A stretch of 9,146 nt of DNA from the NCBI GenBank assembly GCA_013297575.1, contig JAAFHO010000179.1:1-9146 (forward strand), read 5' to 3'. Origin of the DNA: Chitinophagales bacterium. Lineage in GTDB: Bacteria > Bacteroidota > Bacteroidia > Chitinophagales > Saprospiraceae. Positions 6,034 through 9,146 of this stretch are shown one piece after another; position 1 is the stretch's first letter, and every line of letters starts with the position of its first letter. The position numbers were made by a program, and so were the translations under genes. The notes beneath the pieces are model-generated. The model was given only the letters and a program-made list of their open reading frames with translations, was not told the DNA's origin and made no database searches.

Positions 6034-6837
6034 ATGATGAATCACACCATTAAATTGCCAGTACTTATTTTGGTACTGAACATGGCTTTTTCCTGTTCCG
6101 AGCAGAAAAGCAACAACCCAAATACAACAGCATCTACTCCCAATGCCGAACTCACCACAATCACTGGCAACGTCAGCAATGTTACCCTTGGCAAAGATGG
6201 CTACACTGCAGAAGTGCAAACCGAGAAAGATGGCATTTATGCAGCCTTGGTTTCCATCGTAAATGTGGGAGGAAGGGAAAAATGTCAACCCAGCAATATT
6301 GGAGATAAAGTGACTTTCAAAGGGGAACCTTATGTTTTGGGCGACATCAAACAATTGAAAGTCACGGAAATTATCAACATCACGCCTACGCAGACCCAAC
6401 TGTTGATTGGGCCAAATTCGTTCAGGGGGATTCAGGTAGGCGATTTGATCAGCAAACACCTTGAGTATAGTCAAAAAACCAAGATGCGGACAGGTGAGGG
6501 CGTTTTTGAGGTGTACGAAATCAAGGATTTCGATAACAACCCGGCTGGCTATTTTTTGCCCGACCCAAAAGAAAAACTTTTGGTAGGCGATATTACCGTA
6601 AAAAGCCCCAAGGCTCAAACGATAAAAGGTATAAAAATAGGCGATACTTTTCAGGATTTAGTAAAGGTTTTTCCAAATATCGAAGTTCATGGTTCGGAAA
6701 TAGAAGGCCGAACGCATGCCACTGCCAATAACCTTTCCTATCGTCTGGACGTGGCGAACTTCAATTATGAAATTGACAGGGCAAAAATTCCAGCTACTGC
6801 TAAAATTACTGAAATTATCATTCATCGGGGTAGATAA
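6034..6837 (+). CDS. Lipoprotein with OB-like N-terminus and duplicated C-terminal module (DUF1131-like?)
   Basis: The 267-residue product has a hydrophobic leader ending in AFS-C, making Cys21 the likely lipidated residue; the motif is looser than the classic lipobox but typical of Bacteroidota. A Ser/Asn/Thr-rich tether (22-40) follows. About 41-115 is an all-beta stretch with an OB-fold look (ITGNVSNVTLGKDG, NIGDKVTFKGEP). The C-terminal half holds two modules 67 residues apart, opening with RGIQVGD (131-137) and KGIKIGD (198-204). Each continues with a helix-like segment and several beta strands, and the second ends in KITEIIIHRG. The pattern recalls DUF1131 (the YfeY family of envelope-stress lipoproteins) or BLIP-like duplicated folds, but this is from memory of the family and tentative. 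A second ATG at 6037 could equally serve as start. It probably sits in the periplasm or outer membrane and shares a transcript with the TonB_C gene. Function unknown. Confidence 0.82.
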   Translation: MMNHTIKLPVLILVLNMAFSCSEQKSNNPNTTASTPNAELTTITGNVSNVTLGKDGYTAEVQTEKDGIYAALVSIVNVGGREKCQPSNIGDKVTFKGEPYVLGDIKQLKVTEIINITPTQTQLLIGPNSFRGIQVGDLISKHLEYSQKTKMRTGEGVFEVYEIKDFDNNPAGYFLPDPKEKLLVGDITVKSPKAQTIKGIKIGDTFQDLVKVFPNIEVHGSEIEGRTHATANNLSYRLDVANFNYEIDRAKIPATAKITEIIIHRGR

Positions 6838-6838
6838 C

Positions 6839-6869
6839 GCAGACTTGTAACGCCTGCAACCCTTTTTTT
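6839..6869 (+). terminator. Possible weak terminator after the lipoprotein gene
   Basis: GCAG (6839-6842) can pair with CTGC (6855-6858), or TTGTA (6845-6849) with TGCAA (6855-6859), followed by CCC and seven T at 6863-6869. Both stems are short, so termination would be inefficient. Sequence elements TTGTA...ACGC...GCAACCC-T(n) also occur in the strong terminator at 866-911, and this may be a shortened relative of it. Confidence 0.3.
6846..6861 (+). repeat. TGTAAC-N4-GCAA motif, distant fifth copy
   Basis: TGTAACGCCTGCAACC matches the array copy at 5295 in 13 of 16 positions and lies 8 bases after the lipoprotein stop codon, in the same orientation. It precedes the second adhesin gene by about 120 bases. 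It may be a further site for the same regulator, or part of a weak terminator, since seven T follow shortly after (6863-6869). Confidence 0.45.
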
Positions 6870-6903
6870 CAAAACAGATCGACGGCAAATTTTTTTGAAA
6901 TGT

Positions 6904-6927
6904 GGACGAACCTGATCGGTTCGATCC
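6904..6927. promoter_or_regulatory. Inverted repeat upstream of the second adhesin
   Basis: CGAACC (6907-6912) and GGTTCG (6918-6923) are perfect arms around TGATC. The pairing extends by GGA (6904-6906) with TCC (6925-6927) past one bulged A, giving about nine pairs. It lies 57-80 bases before the ATG at 6984. It has no T-tract directly after it, so an operator or leader hairpin is more likely than a terminator. Confidence 0.4.
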
Positions 6928-6983
6928 CTGCCCGTTGCGTCTTTTTTCAACATTTTTTTACCACATACACATTACGTTTTCTT

Positions 6984-9146
6984 ATGAAAAGTAGTATTAA
7001 ATCAACATTTAGGGCCAATTGGCTCCGCACCTTCTATTCCCTTGTTTTATTGTTGGGAGGCTATCAGGTGCTTTTTTCGCAAACCACCTGGAATGGCTCT
7101 GTCAGCAGCAATTGGCATGATGATGCCAACTGGTCAACTGGCGTAAAACCGACCGCTGCCGATAATGTCATCATCCCCAATGTGGCCACAGACCCAAGCA
7201 TCAGCGCGGCTGCAGTCGCCAAAAATGTCGTTGTGAACGCGGGGGGCGTGCTGACGATAGCAGCGGCGGGTTCGCTGGCGGTTGAAGGCGCGGCGATGGC
7301 GAATGCAATTAGTAATACGGGGACGGTTAACAATCACGGCACGATCACCATAGGGGCCGTTCTGACTGCTGGCTTTAATGGCATACGGAATGAAGGCGCG
7401 TTCACCAACCATCCGGGCGGGCAAATTCAAGTGGACCGCACCATAGATGCGGGCATCGCCAACTTCAGCTCGGGTACCTTCACCAATGAAGCGATCATCA
7501 CCATAGGCGGAATCATAAGCCCGGGTAACAGCGGCATCGCGAATGGTGGCATCTTTAACAACAACTCGGCGGCGCAAATCCAGATCAACCGTTCGACTTT
7601 ATATGGTTTAATCAACGGGGGCACGTTCAATAACGATGGTAGCCTGACCCTAGGCGCAAACTTCAGTATTGGCATTCATGGTATTTTTAGTAACGGCACA
7701 ATCAATAACAATATAGACGGGCAAATTCAGATAGACCGAGCGGGTAGTACTAGCGGGGTTTTCAATAATGTTGGTGGCTCCTTTCAAAATAAAGGAGATC
7801 TAAATATCGGGGCAATCGCAGTCGGGATTTATGGACTCCTCAATAATGCAGCTTTTAGCAATCAGGTTAGTGGGCAAATACTGATCCAACGTGCGAATGA
7901 CGCTAGCATTCTCAATGAAGGAGCCAATGTTACGCTCGACAACTACGGCACGTTGACCATCGCGGCAAACAACGGAGGCGGCATTCGAAATTTTTCGTCG
8001 GCGACGATTCACAACCGTCCTTGTGGGCAGATATTTTTGTATAAGCGGCTGAACAACACGGCAACTTATACGAATGAGGGCCTTTTTCGAGTTGATTTCG
8101 GGGCCAGCGCACACGTCAACACCGGCACTTTAACCAACAACAGCATCATCGAATACCCGCAAGGCAACCCAATCCCGAATGTGGTGAACAATGAAATCAC
8201 CGTAGCTCCCACGACAGCCAACACCTGTGATGTAATCAACCCCGCTTTTGGTCTGGGCAATCCGGTGGATTTCACGATAGCGGGTATCTTCACCGATGCA
8301 GCCGCCACCATGTCGGCAGGAACCTACACAACAGCGACCAATACGTTTACGCCCACGTCCGTTCTAACGGAAGGCAGCTACACTTTTTATGTAAAAATAG
8401 AGGACGGCAATGGAGGCTGTACCCGTATTGCAACCTGGAAACTCACAACAGAGAATTGTTGCGATGCGCCCGAAGCCATTTGTAAATCGGCCACCATCGC
8501 ATTGGTTGGCAACAGCGCAAGCCTTAGTGTTTCTGATGTCAACAACGGCAGCACATACGAATGTGGTCTGCAAAGCATAACGGTCTCGCCTAACTCATTC
8601 AGTTGCAGCCAAGTCGGCACCCCACAAACTGTGACGCTGACCGTGACTGATGTAAAGGGCAACAGCGATGCCTGCCAGACCACCGTGACGGTACAGGACA
8701 ACACTGCACCAACAGTTGTTTGCAAAAACTTTACTACCAATTTGAGTACTACCGGAACAGCTAGTATTAACACCACGAATGTGTTCCAAAGCGGTTCGGA
8801 CAATTGTGGCAATGTAACTCAAGTAAGCGTTATGCCAAATGCCTTTACTTGTGCCAATTTAGGGGCAAATACAGTCGTTTTGACAGTCAATGATGGTAAC
8901 AGCAATATGGCCACTTGTTCAGCAACAGTCACCGTTGTAGATGCGATAGCACCCACTATTATTTGTCCTGCTAATATTGTCCGTGCTACTGATTTGAACC
9001 AGTGTAATGCCATTGTGAATTACACTACACCTACTATTGCATCGGATAACTGTGCTGGTGCGGTAGCGAGCCATTTTAGCGGTGGAGTTAGCGGTGCTGT
9101 GTTCCAAAAAGGAACAACAACCGTCATTTGGAGGGCAACGGATGGT
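6984..9146 (+). CDS. Giant surface adhesin: beta-solenoid repeats plus HYR domains, 5' part (partial)
   Basis: The frame is open for 721 codons from the ATG to the window edge with no stop, so the 3' end is missing. Residues 1-33 are a signal peptide ending in FSQ. WNGSVSSNWHDDANWS (36-51) and the following DNVIIP motif are a common N-terminal cap in Bacteroidota surface proteins. About 112-400 consist of Asn/Gly/Ile-rich repeats of ~51 residues: GQIQ(V/I)DR-like motifs have their Gln at 147, 198, 247, 298 and 349, alternating with (T/L)xIG-like motifs at 124, 175, 224, 276 and 327 (IA in the last). The 23-28-residue half-repeats suit a right-handed beta-solenoid. About 407-493 look Ig/PKD-like. 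HYR-type domains follow at about 495-573, 574-655 and from 656 onward (cut by the window edge). A T9SS sorting domain would be expected at the missing C-terminus, as in the protein ending at 843. Likely roles are adhesion, biofilm or filament surface. The start is chosen because the signal peptide begins there. Confidence 0.9.
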   Translation, partial: MKSSIKSTFRANWLRTFYSLVLLLGGYQVLFSQTTWNGSVSSNWHDDANWSTGVKPTAADNVIIPNVATDPSISAAAVAKNVVVNAGGVLTIAAAGSLAVEGAAMANAISNTGTVNNHGTITIGAVLTAGFNGIRNEGAFTNHPGGQIQVDRTIDAGIANFSSGTFTNEAIITIGGIISPGNSGIANGGIFNNNSAAQIQINRSTLYGLINGGTFNNDGSLTLGANFSIGIHGIFSNGTINNNIDGQIQIDRAGSTSGVFNNVGGSFQNKGDLNIGAIAVGIYGLLNNAAFSNQVSGQILIQRANDASILNEGANVTLDNYGTLTIAANNGGGIRNFSSATIHNRPCGQIFLYKRLNNTATYTNEGLFRVDFGASAHVNTGTLTNNSIIEYPQGNPIPNVVNNEITVAPTTANTCDVINPAFGLGNPVDFTIAGIFTDAAATMSAGTYTTATNTFTPTSVLTEGSYTFYVKIEDGNGGCTRIATWKLTTENCCDAPEAICKSATIALVGNSASLSVSDVNNGSTYECGLQSITVSPNSFSCSQVGTPQTVTLTVTDVKGNSDACQTTVTVQDNTAPTVVCKNFTTNLSTTGTASINTTNVFQSGSDNCGNVTQVSVMPNAFTCANLGANTVVLTVNDGNSNMATCSATVTVVDAIAPTIICPANIVRATDLNQCNAIVNYTTPTIASDNCAGAVASHFSGGVSGAVFQKGTTTVIWRATDG
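7335..8035 (+). repeat. Five ~150-bp coding repeats in the second adhesin
   Basis: The repeat register is set by motifs encoding GQIQIDR-like peptides, with the Gln codons at 7422, 7575, 7722, 7875 and 8028; spacings are 153, 147, 153 and 153 bases. Most DNA similarity has drifted, but CGGGCAAATTCA is identical at 7418-7429 and 7718-7729, exactly 300 bases apart. This points to old tandem duplication with selection acting on the protein fold rather than recent amplification. Confidence 0.75.

Larger units (their letters stand above)
6838..6983 (+). other. Gap upstream of the second adhesin gene
   Basis: These 146 bases carry a fifth TGTAAC-type motif, a T-run and a dyad, described separately, plus several further T-rich stretches. 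TTTTTTTG (6890-6897) and TACGTTTT (6973-6980) each resemble a -7 element with one mismatch, but neither has TTG at the right distance, so I do not call a promoter. No gene is evident. Confidence 0.5.

Noticed and set aside
6019..6618. 199-codon minus-strand open frame
   Set aside because: It is opposite the lipoprotein gene, which has a signal peptide, lipobox and internal duplication; the antisense product has no coherent motif.
8387..8812. 141-codon minus-strand open frame, with further minus-strand frames across 7064-9107
   Set aside because: They are shadows of the low-complexity HYR and repeat coding sequence of the second adhesin, which is open for all 721 codons on the + strand.
1..9146. 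tRNA, rRNA or riboswitch
   Set aside because: I found no cloverleaf, rRNA-like stretch or known aptamer core on reading both strands; the gaps contain only short dyads and the terminator.

Overview
The window looks like chromosomal DNA from a gliding or filamentous member of the Bacteroidota, probably of the Saprospiria/Chitinophagia type (Haliscomenobacter/Lewinella-like). This is inferred from protein families, not from a marker gene. The evidence is HYR-domain surface proteins, a C-terminal sorting domain of the type IX secretion system (T9SS), a one-piece hybrid two-component regulator with AraC-type output, signal peptides ending in AQ/SQ, a -33/-7 promoter of the Bacteroidota kind, and no Shine-Dalgarno sequences. 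All genes that I accept lie on the + strand.

Layout. (1) 1-843 is the 3' end of a large secreted HYR adhesin ending in a T9SS sorting domain, closed by a strong intrinsic terminator at 866-911. (2) 844-1157 is a non-coding gap holding that terminator, a good Bacteroidota promoter (TTTG, 20 bp, TATGTTTG; 997-1028) and a dyad just before the next start codon. (3) 1158-5294 encodes a complete 1378-residue hybrid two-component system (HTCS) regulator: periplasmic propellers, Y_Y_Y domain, one membrane span, histidine kinase, receiver and AraC-type DNA-binding domain. (4) 5295-5568 is an unusual control region: four direct repeats of TGTAAC-N4-GCAAAC start on the base after the HTCS stop codon, followed by a C-tract with strong G-quadruplex potential on the minus strand, then a -7-like element. 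(5) 5569-5976 is a small secreted protein with a TonB C-terminal domain, and 6034-6837 is a lipoprotein with an OB-like N-terminal part and two copies of a ~67-residue module. They probably form one transcript. (6) 6838-6983 is a short gap with a fifth copy of the TGTAAC motif and a dyad. (7) From 6984 to the window edge runs the 5' part (721 codons, open throughout) of a second giant adhesin: signal peptide, a beta-solenoid-like stretch of five ~51-residue repeats, an Ig-like region, then HYR domains.

How the parts may work together (inference): the HTCS senses an external, probably glycan-like ligand in the periplasm and controls nearby envelope genes. There is no SusC/SusD pair or carbohydrate-active enzyme in view. 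The neighbours are a TonB_C-domain protein, a lipoprotein and cell-surface adhesins. The motif repeats beside the HTCS gene and again before the second adhesin are the best candidates for its operator sites.
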